From JBDSRX01 sp047445235 (lineage in GTDB: Bacteria > Patescibacteriota > Dojkabacteria > J137), in assembly GCA_047445235.1 (NCBI GenBank), contig JBLGEO010000046.1:1-22746 (forward strand): a DNA stretch of 22,746 nucleotides, given 5' to 3'. Made by a program: the position numbers and the translations under genes. Positions 7,020-13,235 of this stretch are shown here, one piece after another (positions within the stretch are counted from its first letter, which is position 1; each line of letters begins with the position of its first letter). The notes under the pieces were generated by a model. It made no database searches, was not told where the DNA came from, and saw nothing but the letters and a program-made list of their open reading frames with translations.

Positions 7020-7691
7020 ATGAATATTAAGAAAAAGTCCATTCTATTAATAGTTTTAATCATAATCATACTTATCGCAATAGGTGCAGGAGTAATTCTA
7101 TTTCTAAATAATCCATTAGCAAATGAGACACCAAAACCTATCTCTAATGCAATATCGCAGCCGGTTGAGGGTATTGTAAAAGAAGATGGCAGTGTTATAA
7201 ATACTAAGTTTAATTATTCTTACGTTCTACCAACAGGTTATTTAAGATCAGATATTCACTTCGAAGATGACGGTAGCTTAGGAATGGAAAGTTCAGAATT
7301 GATTTATGAAGATATCCCAAGAAAAGTTAACTACCAAGTAGGTGGAATTAACATCGATGTATATACCACAGATAAATTAGTAAACGATAACTTAAAAGAT
7401 TGGATACAAAGTAAAACCGAAAGTTCATTTACTGGTGAAAAGTTATATGTAACAAATGAAATAAAATCTTTAAAAGTTGACGAATTATATATATTAATCA
7501 GTGAAAATCCATTGTTAGGAGGTTTTAAAAACCCAGCCTTATTTATAAAAAATGGAGGGCATATTTATGTAATATATCAAAATCTTAACGATGATACTTA
7601 CAATATATTTATGAAGGTTATTTCAAGTCTAAAAATAGGAAATGCATTGAGTGAAAAAGAATTAAACTCTATCAATAATTATTTAAAATAA
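7020..7691 (+). CDS. Membrane-anchored extracytoplasmic protein, unknown
   Basis: 223 aa. A lysine-rich start (MNIKKK) and a single hydrophobic helix (residues 7-29) anchor the protein, with the remainder outside. The exported part begins with a Pro/Asn-rich linker, then a domain starting KFNYSYVLPTGYLRSD that resembles the F-x-Y-x-P-x-G-W opening of PsbP-like/DUF1795 folds, and ends with an amphipathic segment (NIFMKVISSLKIG) typical of the last helix of that fold. There are no cysteines and no catalytic motif. It lies 44 nt after the surface-protein gene and one base before the M23 peptidase gene, so a shared role at the envelope is likely. The fold suggestion is weak. Confidence 0.6.
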   Translation: MNIKKKSILLIVLIIIILIAIGAGVILFLNNPLANETPKPISNAISQPVEGIVKEDGSVINTKFNYSYVLPTGYLRSDIHFEDDGSLGMESSELIYEDIPRKVNYQVGGINIDVYTTDKLVNDNLKDWIQSKTESSFTGEKLYVTNEIKSLKVDELYILISENPLLGGFKNPALFIKNGGHIYVIYQNLNDDTYNIFMKVISSLKIGNALSEKELNSINNYLK

Positions 7692-7692
7692 A

Positions 7693-9066
7693 ATGATAAA
7701 AAAATCTATATTTGTAATATTGCTCTTTCTAGCAGTATATTCAGTATTCCCTGTTAGTATAAATCTAATAGCGAATTCAATACAATTGCCGACAAGTTTT
7801 CCAACAAAACCAAGCAGTTACCCCACAAGTTTAGCGAAACCTTCAAAAGTAGATATAACAGATGGTATTCAAATAGATATGACTAATATTGATGAGTATG
7901 CGATTTTTGAGCCCACAGATGTTATCGAAAATTCTGGTAAATTTAGAATTCAAGACACATTCTTTGAATTCACTATCTATAAAAACGATAAAAAACAAGA
8001 ACTTCAATATTGGATAATTGATAACTATCCACCATATATATTTAATGAAGATCAATTTTCTAAAGAGTTTAGTACTAAAGAAGATAGAAAGTTCAATGAC
8101 AACACATATATTATGACTAATAAAGTTGATAATGCATATTTTGTTAGTTACTTTAGAAACTATAAAAATAAAGTGATAGTTATTACATTACAGTTAGGTA
8201 AGTACGATAAAAAAGATATTTCAAAACTTATAGAATCTATTCAAGTCAATGAGAAGAGTTTTGATGATTCCAATGACTTTCAAATTATAAATAGTCTTAC
8301 CTCTAAAGAAGAACAGGTTAGGCAATTCAATCAGTTTAAAAACTCCCAAAAACAAATAAGTCTTAATATCAAGACTAAAAATGTTTTCGCATCAAGCTCT
8401 TATTTTTTACCGTGGACAAATGGTGCAACTTATTATGTAGCTCAAGACTGGGGGTCTAATGATAGTCCTCCTTGTACAGGACCAAGTCAATGTTCTCATT
8501 ATGGAATAAGTGGGTATGCTTACGATTTCGGATTGCCTGAAAGTACAGATGTTCTCGCCTCTGCAGCAGGAACAGTAAGTTATATCCATTCTGGTGAGAC
8601 TAGTTGTGGCGGAAGTGGTTTCATAAATAATGCAAACTATATTACCGTTGCGCATGCTGATGGAAAAGCTACTGAATATCATCACCTCAAAACTGTTACC
8701 GTTACCCTTGGAGCACAAGTTCAGCAAGGGCAAATAATTGGCCAATCAGGCAAAACTGGGTTTACCGCTTTCGATGGTGTAAATTGTGCTGCTCATCTTC
8801 ACTTCCAAAAACAATTGCAAGGTGGTGCATATACACAGTCTGAACCTTTTTATTTTGCAGAATATCCGAATGTAAGCCAAGGTGAGATTGTTTACGGAAG
8901 TTATCCTATTTCTCAAAATATACTAACTAATAATGATTGTAATGGAATAAACTCTGTAATGACTGATTGGCACACAAACGGACCAATAAATTGTAACCCA
9001 ATAAGCTCATTAACAATCTTGCCAGTTAGTACCATAGGTGGTGAAGTAACAATAACAGTGCATTAA
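7693..9066 (+). CDS. M23-family (LytM) metallopeptidase, exported
   Basis: 457 aa. An N-terminal hydrophobic segment (residues 4-27) acts as signal or anchor, followed by a Pro/Ser/Thr linker. Residues 60-195 form a non-catalytic domain that may share its fold with the upstream protein (it too ends in DISKLIESIQVN). The peptidase domain spans about 255-385: His269 and Asp278 (HYGISGYAYDFG), the glycine turn ASAAGTVSYI, VAHADGKATEYHHL with His330/331, the hydrophobic-Gly turn VQQGQIIGQSGKTG, and AAHLHFQ with His368 and His370. All zinc and catalytic residues of M23 are present, so it should cut peptidoglycan cross-links or related peptides. A C-terminal extension of about 70 residues holds two cysteines. 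The gene begins one base after the preceding stop. Confidence 0.88.
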   Translation: MIKKSIFVILLFLAVYSVFPVSINLIANSIQLPTSFPTKPSSYPTSLAKPSKVDITDGIQIDMTNIDEYAIFEPTDVIENSGKFRIQDTFFEFTIYKNDKKQELQYWIIDNYPPYIFNEDQFSKEFSTKEDRKFNDNTYIMTNKVDNAYFVSYFRNYKNKVIVITLQLGKYDKKDISKLIESIQVNEKSFDDSNDFQIINSLTSKEEQVRQFNQFKNSQKQISLNIKTKNVFASSSYFLPWTNGATYYVAQDWGSNDSPPCTGPSQCSHYGISGYAYDFGLPESTDVLASAAGTVSYIHSGETSCGGSGFINNANYITVAHADGKATEYHHLKTVTVTLGAQVQQGQIIGQSGKTGFTAFDGVNCAAHLHFQKQLQGGAYTQSEPFYFAEYPNVSQGEIVYGSYPISQNILTNNDCNGINSVMTDWHTNGPINCNPISSLTILPVSTIGGEVTITVH

Positions 9067-9078
9067 ATCCTAAGTGGT

Positions 9079-9103
9079 GAAGGCCTTATTTAATAAGCCC
9101 TTC
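9079..9103. repeat. Intergenic hairpin between M23 gene and spoU
   Basis: GAAGG pairs with CCTTC and CTTA with TAAG around a small loop, with one C-C mismatch. No T-tract follows. It may end the cassette transcript or insulate the promoter that begins 4 nt later; a terminator function is uncertain. Confidence 0.4.
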
Positions 9104-9106
9104 CCG

Positions 9107-9115
9107 TGATATAAT
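9107..9115 (+). promoter_or_regulatory. Extended -10 promoter, predicted leaderless start
   Basis: TGATATAAT is a perfect extended -10. The predicted start at 9122 is one base from the ATG at 9123, so the mRNA would be leaderless. Confidence 0.65.
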
Positions 9116-9122
9116 CTACTAT

Positions 9123-9566
9123 ATGAAAAAGCATATAGTAGTAGTTTTAGACAATATCCGATCCACTTTTAACGTAGGATCCATTTTTAGAACTTCCGAT
9201 GGAGCAGGAGTTACCAAACTATACCTTTGCGGTATTACACCAACCCCAGACCATCCTAAGATCAAAAAAACGGCATTAGGAGCAGAAGACTATGTTAAGT
9301 GGGAACACCACAAGAATATTATTGAGGTTTTAGTAAAATTAAAAAAAGAAAAGTATACTATTGTGTCTGTAGAACAAAGCGATAGAGCAGTAAGTTATAG
9401 AGATTTTGAATATCCAAACAAAGTAGCATTTGTATTTGGTAATGAGATTTCTGGAGTCTCTAATTATGTAATGGAAGATTCGGATTATATTGTAGATATA
9501 GAAATGCACGGTAAAAAGAACTCTTTAAATGTTGCAACAACTGTAGGAATAATACTTTATAAATAA
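9123..9566 (+). CDS. SpoU/TrmH-type RNA 2'-O-methyltransferase
   Basis: 147 aa, a short SPOUT protein consisting of the catalytic domain only. The three SpoU motifs are present: motif 1 DNIRSTFNVGSIFRTSDG (Asn and Arg conserved), motif 2 AFVFGNEISGVS, and motif 3 IEMHGKKNSLNVATTVGI. These form the trefoil knot that binds S-adenosylmethionine and transfers methyl to a ribose 2'-OH of tRNA or rRNA. It lacks the N-terminal L30e-like RNA-binding domain of RlmB-type enzymes, resembling compact TrmH/TrmL-like forms; the target cannot be fixed. It stands just before rsmD, a second rRNA methyltransferase, but is separated from it by an inverted repeat. Start chosen as the first ATG after the promoter. 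Confidence 0.88.
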   Translation: MKKHIVVVLDNIRSTFNVGSIFRTSDGAGVTKLYLCGITPTPDHPKIKKTALGAEDYVKWEHHKNIIEVLVKLKKEKYTIVSVEQSDRAVSYRDFEYPNKVAFVFGNEISGVSNYVMEDSDYIVDIEMHGKKNSLNVATTVGIILYK

Positions 9567-9572
9567 ATTAAT

Positions 9573-9664
9573 TGTCATCCCGAGCGGAGTCGAGGGATGA
9601 TTTAAGTGAAAGACCATGGTTCGACGGAGTTTATGCTGAGCATAGACGAAGTACTCACCATGAC
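9573..9664 (-). repeat. Nested inverted repeat, copy B
   Basis: Runs from TGTCA to TGACA. The left half is a perfect 7-bp inverted pair TCATCCC (9575-9581) / GGGATGA (9594-9600) around GAGCGGAGTCGA, the same 12-mer as in copy A. The right half repeats the ACCATG/CATGGT-type pair around an expanded centre. Its reverse complement aligns along its length with 6004-6072, with about 22 extra bases in the right half. It covers the most upstream GTG of the rsmD frame. Confidence 0.75.
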
Positions 9665-9674
9665 AATAGAAAAT

Positions 9675-10214
9675 ATGAAAACAAACCAACCTCGAATAAC
9701 AACTGGAACACTTAAAGGACGAAAACTTAAAGTCCCAGAATCTGCACGACCTTTTACAGAAAGAGTAAAAATTTCTATGTTCGACTTAATTTCCGAATAT
9801 ATAAAAGATGCTAAAGTGTTGGATTTATTCGCAGGATCTGGAAATTTAGGTATTGAAGCATTAAGCAGAGGAGCAAGTTATGTTCAATTTGTAGAGAACG
9901 ATGAGAAATCTATTAAAGTTATTAGAGAAAACCTAATTGGGTTGGATCTCCAAAACCAAACTAGGGTAACAAACCTTGATGTTTTTAAGTTCTTAAAAAT
10001 TAATAAGGATAAATTCGATATTATTTTTATCGACCCTCCTTTTTCTATGGACTTTATAATGAGGTTTGAAGAACTGGAAAAATCCTTAACAGAGAATGGA
10101 ATTATCGTTTTAAAGCTAGAAGAAGGCAACGATAAGTACAAAGTTCAAGATTTAGAGATAGTCTACACAAAGAAGATAGGATCTAACGTTTTGTATTTCC
10201 TGAAAAGGGTTTGA
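9675..10214 (+). CDS. rsmD: 16S rRNA m2G966 methyltransferase RsmD
   Basis: Transfers methyl from S-adenosylmethionine to G966 of 16S rRNA. PRITTGTLKGRKLKVP matches the family opening R-I-x-x-G-x-x-K-G-R-x-L. Motif I is VLDLFAGSGNLGIEALSRG, the acidic loop is FVENDEKS, and the catalytic motif is FIDPPF (the D/N-PP-F of N-methyltransferases). The open frame extends upstream to a GTG at 9606 (202 aa), but its first 18 codons lie in a repeat element and match nothing in RsmD. ATG 9675 gives 179 aa, near the 180-200 of the family; ATG 9660 is also possible. The promoter of rpmF lies right after the TGA stop. Confidence 0.88.
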   Translation: MKTNQPRITTGTLKGRKLKVPESARPFTERVKISMFDLISEYIKDAKVLDLFAGSGNLGIEALSRGASYVQFVENDEKSIKVIRENLIGLDLQNQTRVTNLDVFKFLKINKDKFDIIFIDPPFSMDFIMRFEELEKSLTENGIIVLKLEEGNDKYKVQDLEIVYTKKIGSNVLYFLKRV

Positions 10215-10216
10215 TA

Positions 10217-10225
10217 TGGTAAAAT
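10217..10225 (+). promoter_or_regulatory. Extended -10 promoter of rpmF (TGGTAAAAT)
   Basis: TGGTAAAAT preceded by TA gives the same 11-mer as the rpsP promoter. Start predicted near 10232, leaving a leader of about 59 nt. The leader holds a hairpin CGAGCC-CATG-GGTTCG (10241-10256) followed by an AT-rich unstructured stretch. Confidence 0.6.
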
Positions 10226-10290
10226 ATTTCGATAAATAAACGAGCCCATGGGTTCGCAAACCAAATTAAACATAATTTAAATATTTTTAT

Positions 10291-10509
10291 ATGGCAGCAA
10301 CACCAAAACACAGAAGATCCGCACAAAAGGCAAGATCTACAAGAGCATCTCAAAGATACGATGTAACTCTAACTAAATTCAAGAAAATGAAGAAGAAGGG
10401 TGGAAAATCATTTGTTGTTTCTAAGGAAACAGGAATGGCTTCACTTTCTCATAGAGTTTCTAAAGAAAATCCAACATACAAAGGAGTAAAGATTATTAAC
10501 GTAAAATAA
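10291..10509 (+). CDS. rpmF: Large ribosomal subunit protein bL32, zinc-free form
   Basis: 72 aa, very basic. The start MAATPKHRRSAQKARSTRAS matches the bL32 opening (PK-R-S-rr-r-aRRA), and LSHRVSKENPTYKGVKI matches the conserved c-HRvc-x-x-G-x-Y-k-G tail. The two CxxC knuckles of standard bL32 are absent: there is no cysteine in the protein. bL32 binds 23S rRNA near the peptide exit region. It has its own promoter with a structured leader and is followed by nusB on a nearby promoter. Assignment rests on the terminal motifs and gene context; the middle is divergent. Confidence 0.85.
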   Translation: MAATPKHRRSAQKARSTRASQRYDVTLTKFKKMKKKGGKSFVVSKETGMASLSHRVSKENPTYKGVKIINVK

Positions 10510-10515
10510 TCTCGA

Positions 10516-10521
10516 TATAAT
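10516..10521 (+). promoter_or_regulatory. -10 element upstream of nusB
   Basis: TATAAT preceded by CGA rather than TGA. Start near 10528 would leave a leader of about 12 nt without a Shine-Dalgarno sequence. It probably adds to read-through from rpmF. Confidence 0.45.
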
Positions 10522-10539
10522 TAAAAACTTCGTTTTTTA

Positions 10540-11025
10540 ATGAAAAATTCAAAGCATTTAGATAAACATCTTTCCAGAGTTCTTGCTGTTCAGTTTTTAT
10601 ACAGCAAATTGATTAACGAAAGAGAGCATCTAGAGACTACTCCTTTCGAACCAAACTCTCTTTTAGAAGAGATGGAAGTTAAAAAGTACGATAATAATCT
10701 TTATGTAAGCATTGTAGACGCAGTTACACAGCATAAGGATAAGATCGACGAAGTAATAAACAGACTTGCACCAGAATACGCTATTGCCGATATAAACCCT
10801 GTTAATCTAACAATTCTAAGGGGTGCAATTGCAGAAGCATTCATAAACCAAACAACACCAGCACCAATTGTTATAGACGAAGCTATCGAACTTAAGAAGG
10901 ATATTAATCCAGACGAAAGTTCCAGCTCATTTATTAATGGAGTACTTGGTGCTATCCTAAAAGATGAATCAATTTTGGACGATCTTTCTGCTTTAAAGAA
11001 AGCGCCTGTTGAAGAAGCAGCATAA
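10540..11025 (+). CDS. nusB: Transcription antitermination factor NusB
   Basis: 161 aa, all-helical. SRVLAVQFLYSKL is the R-x-x-A-x-Q-x-LY signature of helix 1. LAPEYAIADINPVNLTILRGAIAEA and PAPIVIDEAIELKKD, then SSSFINGVLGAIL, are the conserved C-terminal helices. NusB joins NusE (uS10) on boxA of rRNA leader RNA to prevent premature termination during rRNA synthesis. The acidic/Ala tail (KKAPVEEAA) is extra. rnc follows after 5 nt, so the two are co-transcribed, tying rRNA transcription to rRNA processing. There is no Shine-Dalgarno sequence. Confidence 0.93.
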   Translation: MKNSKHLDKHLSRVLAVQFLYSKLINEREHLETTPFEPNSLLEEMEVKKYDNNLYVSIVDAVTQHKDKIDEVINRLAPEYAIADINPVNLTILRGAIAEAFINQTTPAPIVIDEAIELKKDINPDESSSSFINGVLGAILKDESILDDLSALKKAPVEEAA

Positions 11026-11030
11026 ACAAT

Positions 11031-11750
11031 ATGGACGATAAAAAACTACAAAAATTTATAAAATTAATAGGATTAGAAGTAGATAAAGAACTATTGAAAG
11101 TAGCTTTAACTCACAGATCGTATATTAATGAGACTAAGAATAGAGCTTTAGAGCATAACGAAAGATTAGAATTTTTAGGAGATGCAGTTTTGGAACTAGT
11201 TGTTACCGAACATCTTTTCGAGAATCATAAAGATTTAAATGAGGGAATATTAACTAGTTTTAGAGCTGCTTTAGTAAAAACAGAAAGCTTAGCAGAAGAG
11301 GCAAAGAGATTGGGAATTGGAGAGTTTATTTTTATGAGTAAGGGAGAAGAGCAAAGTGGTGGAAGAGATAGACAATACATTCTTGCAAACACAATGGAAG
11401 CTATTGTTGGTTCGATTCATTTATCTTTAGGATACAAAGCTGCAGAAGGATTTATTCTAAAAAATATCTGCTATAAGTTACCAAAGATTATAGAAGGTAG
11501 AAGCGACATTGACGCTAAGTCAAAGCTTCAAGAAGTTGCCCAAGAAGCTGCTAAATTTACCCCAAGATACGAGCTTGTAAATGCAGTTGGTCCAGACCAT
11601 AACAAAGTATTTGAGATGGCTGTATTTATCGATACTTACAATTTCGGTTCCGGTAAAGGTAAGAGCAAACAAGAAGCAGAGCAAAATGCAGCTTTAGACG
11701 CTCTAAATAACTGGGATACGCTTACTAAAAAGTATTTTGGCAAAAAGTAA
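11031..11750 (+). CDS. rnc: Ribonuclease III
   Basis: 239 aa, full length. The RNase III domain carries the signature ERLEFLGDAVL (44-54) with Glu47 and Asp51, and the second acidic pair region LANTMEAIVGS with Glu123; the position equal to Asp114 of the E. coli enzyme is Asn120 here. The double-stranded RNA-binding domain is at about 160-230 (DAKSKLQEVAQ ... GKGKSKQEAEQNAALDAL). The enzyme cuts double-stranded RNA, chiefly rRNA precursors. It begins 5 nt after nusB, likely in the same transcript. The Asn variant occurs in some bacteria to my knowledge and does not remove the main catalytic glutamate. Confidence 0.95.
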   Translation: MDDKKLQKFIKLIGLEVDKELLKVALTHRSYINETKNRALEHNERLEFLGDAVLELVVTEHLFENHKDLNEGILTSFRAALVKTESLAEEAKRLGIGEFIFMSKGEEQSGGRDRQYILANTMEAIVGSIHLSLGYKAAEGFILKNICYKLPKIIEGRSDIDAKSKLQEVAQEAAKFTPRYELVNAVGPDHNKVFEMAVFIDTYNFGSGKGKSKQEAEQNAALDALNNWDTLTKKYFGKK

Positions 11751-11771
11751 TAGTAAAAAGACCTATATATA

Positions 11772-11780
11772 TGGTAAAAT
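11772..11780 (+). promoter_or_regulatory. Extended -10 promoter of rpsP (TGGTAAAAT)
   Basis: Same TATGGTAAAAT 11-mer as at rpmF. Start near 11787 gives a leader of about 61 nt. A small hairpin AGCAA-GCT-TTGCT (11807-11819) is followed by an AT-rich stretch up to the ATG, paralleling the rpmF leader. Confidence 0.6.
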
Positions 11781-11847
11781 TCCAGTCGATCTATTTATTA
11801 CAAAGTAGCAAGCTTTGCTTATTTAATTAATATTTAAGTTCACACAA

Positions 11848-12162
11848 ATGGTTAGAATTAGATTAACAAGAACAGGAAAGAAAAATGAACCTTCTTACAG
11901 AGTTGTAATTTCACCTCAAAGAGAGAAGAGAGAGACTAGATTTCTAGAACTAATTGGTAACTACTCACCTAAAACTAAGGAATTTAATGTAAAAGAAGAC
12001 AGAGTTAAGTACTGGTTAAGCGTTGGTGCTCAACCATCTGAAACTGTTAAATTTTTACTTTCAAAGAAAGGTTTATACGAATATAAGCCAACAAGAAATT
12101 TCCATGGTAAACCAGGAAAGAAAGCTACAGAAAGAGCTCCAAAAGAAGAGAAAGCAGCATAA
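11848..12162 (+). CDS. rpsP: Small ribosomal subunit protein bS16
   Basis: 104 aa. MVRIRLTRTGKKNEPSYRVV is the classic bS16 N-terminus (vkIRL-R-G-kk-P-YriVv); FLELIGNYSPKTKEFNVKEDRVKYWLSVGAQPSETVKFLL is the conserved core (lG-Y-P-......r--yWl-~GAqPt-tV--ll). A Lys/Glu/Ala tail ends the protein. bS16 helps 30S assembly by binding 16S rRNA helices. It has its own promoter and leader, and no ylqC, rimM or trmD follows, unlike the usual operon. A half-copy of a dispersed repeat and then a terminator abut the stop. Confidence 0.96.
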   Translation: MVRIRLTRTGKKNEPSYRVVISPQREKRETRFLELIGNYSPKTKEFNVKEDRVKYWLSVGAQPSETVKFLLSKKGLYEYKPTRNFHGKPGKKATERAPKEEKAA

Positions 12163-12186
12163 CCCTTCGATAAGCTCAGAGTGACA
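12163..12186 (-). repeat. Half element of the TGTCA...TGACA repeat family
   Basis: CCTTCGATAAGCTCAGAGTGA-type sequence ending TGACA, directly after the rpsP stop. Read on the minus strand it starts TGTCACTCTGAGC and ends TCGAAGGG, like one half of the nested elements at 6004 and 9573. No second half is seen. Confidence 0.5.
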
Positions 12187-12200
12187 ATAAAAGAATTTAA

Positions 12201-12226
12201 AAAGAACTCGAAAGAGTTCTTTTTTA
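12201..12226 (+). terminator. Intrinsic terminator of rpsP
   Basis: Arms AAAGAACTC (12201-12209) and GAGTTCTTT (12214-12222) close a GAAA tetraloop, followed by T residues. The minus strand also shows a T-rich tail (CTTTTTAAATT), so it may work in both directions for the converging pilus operon. Confidence 0.88.
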
Positions 12227-12272
12227 TCATTATAGACTGGCAAACGTTAGTTAGGTTCTTAGGATATCGGGG

Positions 12273-12338
12273 TTTGGGGTAAAAGGAGTTGTCAAATCCC
12301 ACTCAAAAGTTCCGACGTCCTTTTACCCCAAATCTTTT
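12273..12338 (+). terminator. Large terminator-like hairpin, role unclear
   Basis: Perfect 15-bp arms TTTGGGGTAAAAGGA (12273-12287) and TCCTTTTACCCCAAA (12318-12332) enclose a 30-nt loop, followed by TCTTTTTT on the plus strand. A GTTG/CGAC pairing could extend the stem. It may be a second terminator, or the end of a small RNA. Confidence 0.5.
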
Positions 12339-12341
12339 TTC

Positions 12342-12369
12342 CATACTTTTTTAGATATAAAAAAGTATG
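12342..12369. repeat. 12-bp perfect inverted repeat
   Basis: CATACTTTTTTA and TAAAAAAGTATG enclose GATA. No T-tract on either side beyond the arms. It lies between pilO and the preceding hairpin in the convergent spacer and may form the 3' end of the pilus transcript. The remaining spacer to 12449 contains only a small ACCGC-TAT-GCGGT hairpin next to the pilO stop. Confidence 0.5.
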
Positions 12370-12449
12370 AATTACTAATGGAGAGGCAAAGAAACAATGG
12401 TTAAGTTACAATCTATGAAATTTGGTGGTAACCGCTATGCGGTCAAGAT

Positions 12450-13235
12450 CTAAGGAGTAAGTGTGTCTCCATTTGTAGTTGTAACTTGCTGAGCCTTCTG
12501 TTCTCTTAGTTGGATATATGCCTTCATTTGGTCGCTAATGCTCGCTGTAGCGGGTACATTTAGATAAAGTGCCTGTAAGTCCTTAGCTTGAAAGAATTGA
12601 TATTTAACTAGATCAATTTTTAAAGACCATTCATTTGTCTGTTGGACCTCTCCTTGAGATAAACCAGTTTGATCTCTTAAAGACAAATCCATCTCTTTTA
12701 CAATAACAAAATCATCTATCGTGTTTAACGATCCAATAAAGCTTTTAATATCTTCAAATCTACCCACAATCTCAAATATGAAAGGTACTTCCACTAGGTT
12801 AACATTACCAGTTAAGCCAGTATTACTTGCATCCGGTATAACTGTAGACTCAGTAAGTTTTTGAGAAACAATCGTTAAGTTGTTTTGTATTGTAAGTGCC
12901 GAAATCTTATCTCTAAATTTAATAACCTCAGTATTTTGAGAAGTAGCAATACTATTTACAATATCTAACTCAGATAGAATAGTGTCTGAATTTAGATCCA
13001 ATGCTTTTACTTCACTAAGCTGGGTATTCAACTGTGTAACTTGATCGTTATTGTTAGTAACCTCGTCTAATTTAGCAAATACTTCGTTTATCTTTGGGAT
13101 AACAAGTACAGCTATTATTGAAATAAATATTATAATTGTAAATATTGGAACGATGTAGAGTTTTAAAAACTTTGATTGAGCTTTTCGTTTTTCTTCCTTT
13201 GCTTTCTTTTGTTGTTCTATCTGTGGAATTATCAT
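12450..13235 (-). CDS. pilO: Type IV pilus alignment protein PilO-like
   Basis: 261 aa. A short charged cytoplasmic start (QQKKAKEEKRKAQSK), one membrane helix (about residues 27-50), then a coiled coil (FAKLDEVTNNNDQVTQLNTQL) and a ferredoxin-like extracytoplasmic domain (VEVPFIFEIVGRFEDIKSFI, as in PilO). PilO pairs with PilN in the inner-membrane ring that links the pilus motor to the envelope. The start overlaps the pilN stop by 4 nt (ATGA), so translation is coupled. It is the last gene of the cluster; no PilP or PilQ follows, which fits a cell without an outer membrane. The family is divergent in sequence, so the call rests on topology, the domain pattern and position. Confidence 0.8.
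   Translation of the reverse strand: MIIPQIEQQKKAKEEKRKAQSKFLKLYIVPIFTIIIFISIIAVLVIPKINEVFAKLDEVTNNNDQVTQLNTQLSEVKALDLNSDTILSELDIVNSIATSQNTEVIKFRDKISALTIQNNLTIVSQKLTESTVIPDASNTGLTGNVNLVEVPFIFEIVGRFEDIKSFIGSLNTIDDFVIVKEMDLSLRDQTGLSQGEVQQTNEWSLKIDLVKYQFFQAKDLQALYLNVPATASISDQMKAYIQLREQKAQQVTTTNGDTLTP

Noticed and set aside
12230..12340. tRNA or tmRNA gene in the convergent spacer
   Set aside because: No acceptor stem with CCA-type end, no T-arm GTTCRAnnC in place, and the 15-bp hairpin does not fit a cloverleaf.
12399..12455. 18-codon plus-strand frame starting ATG GTT AAG, with GGAGAGG upstream
   Set aside because: Very short, runs into the pilO 3' end, SD spacing too long, and no other gene here uses SD; no support.
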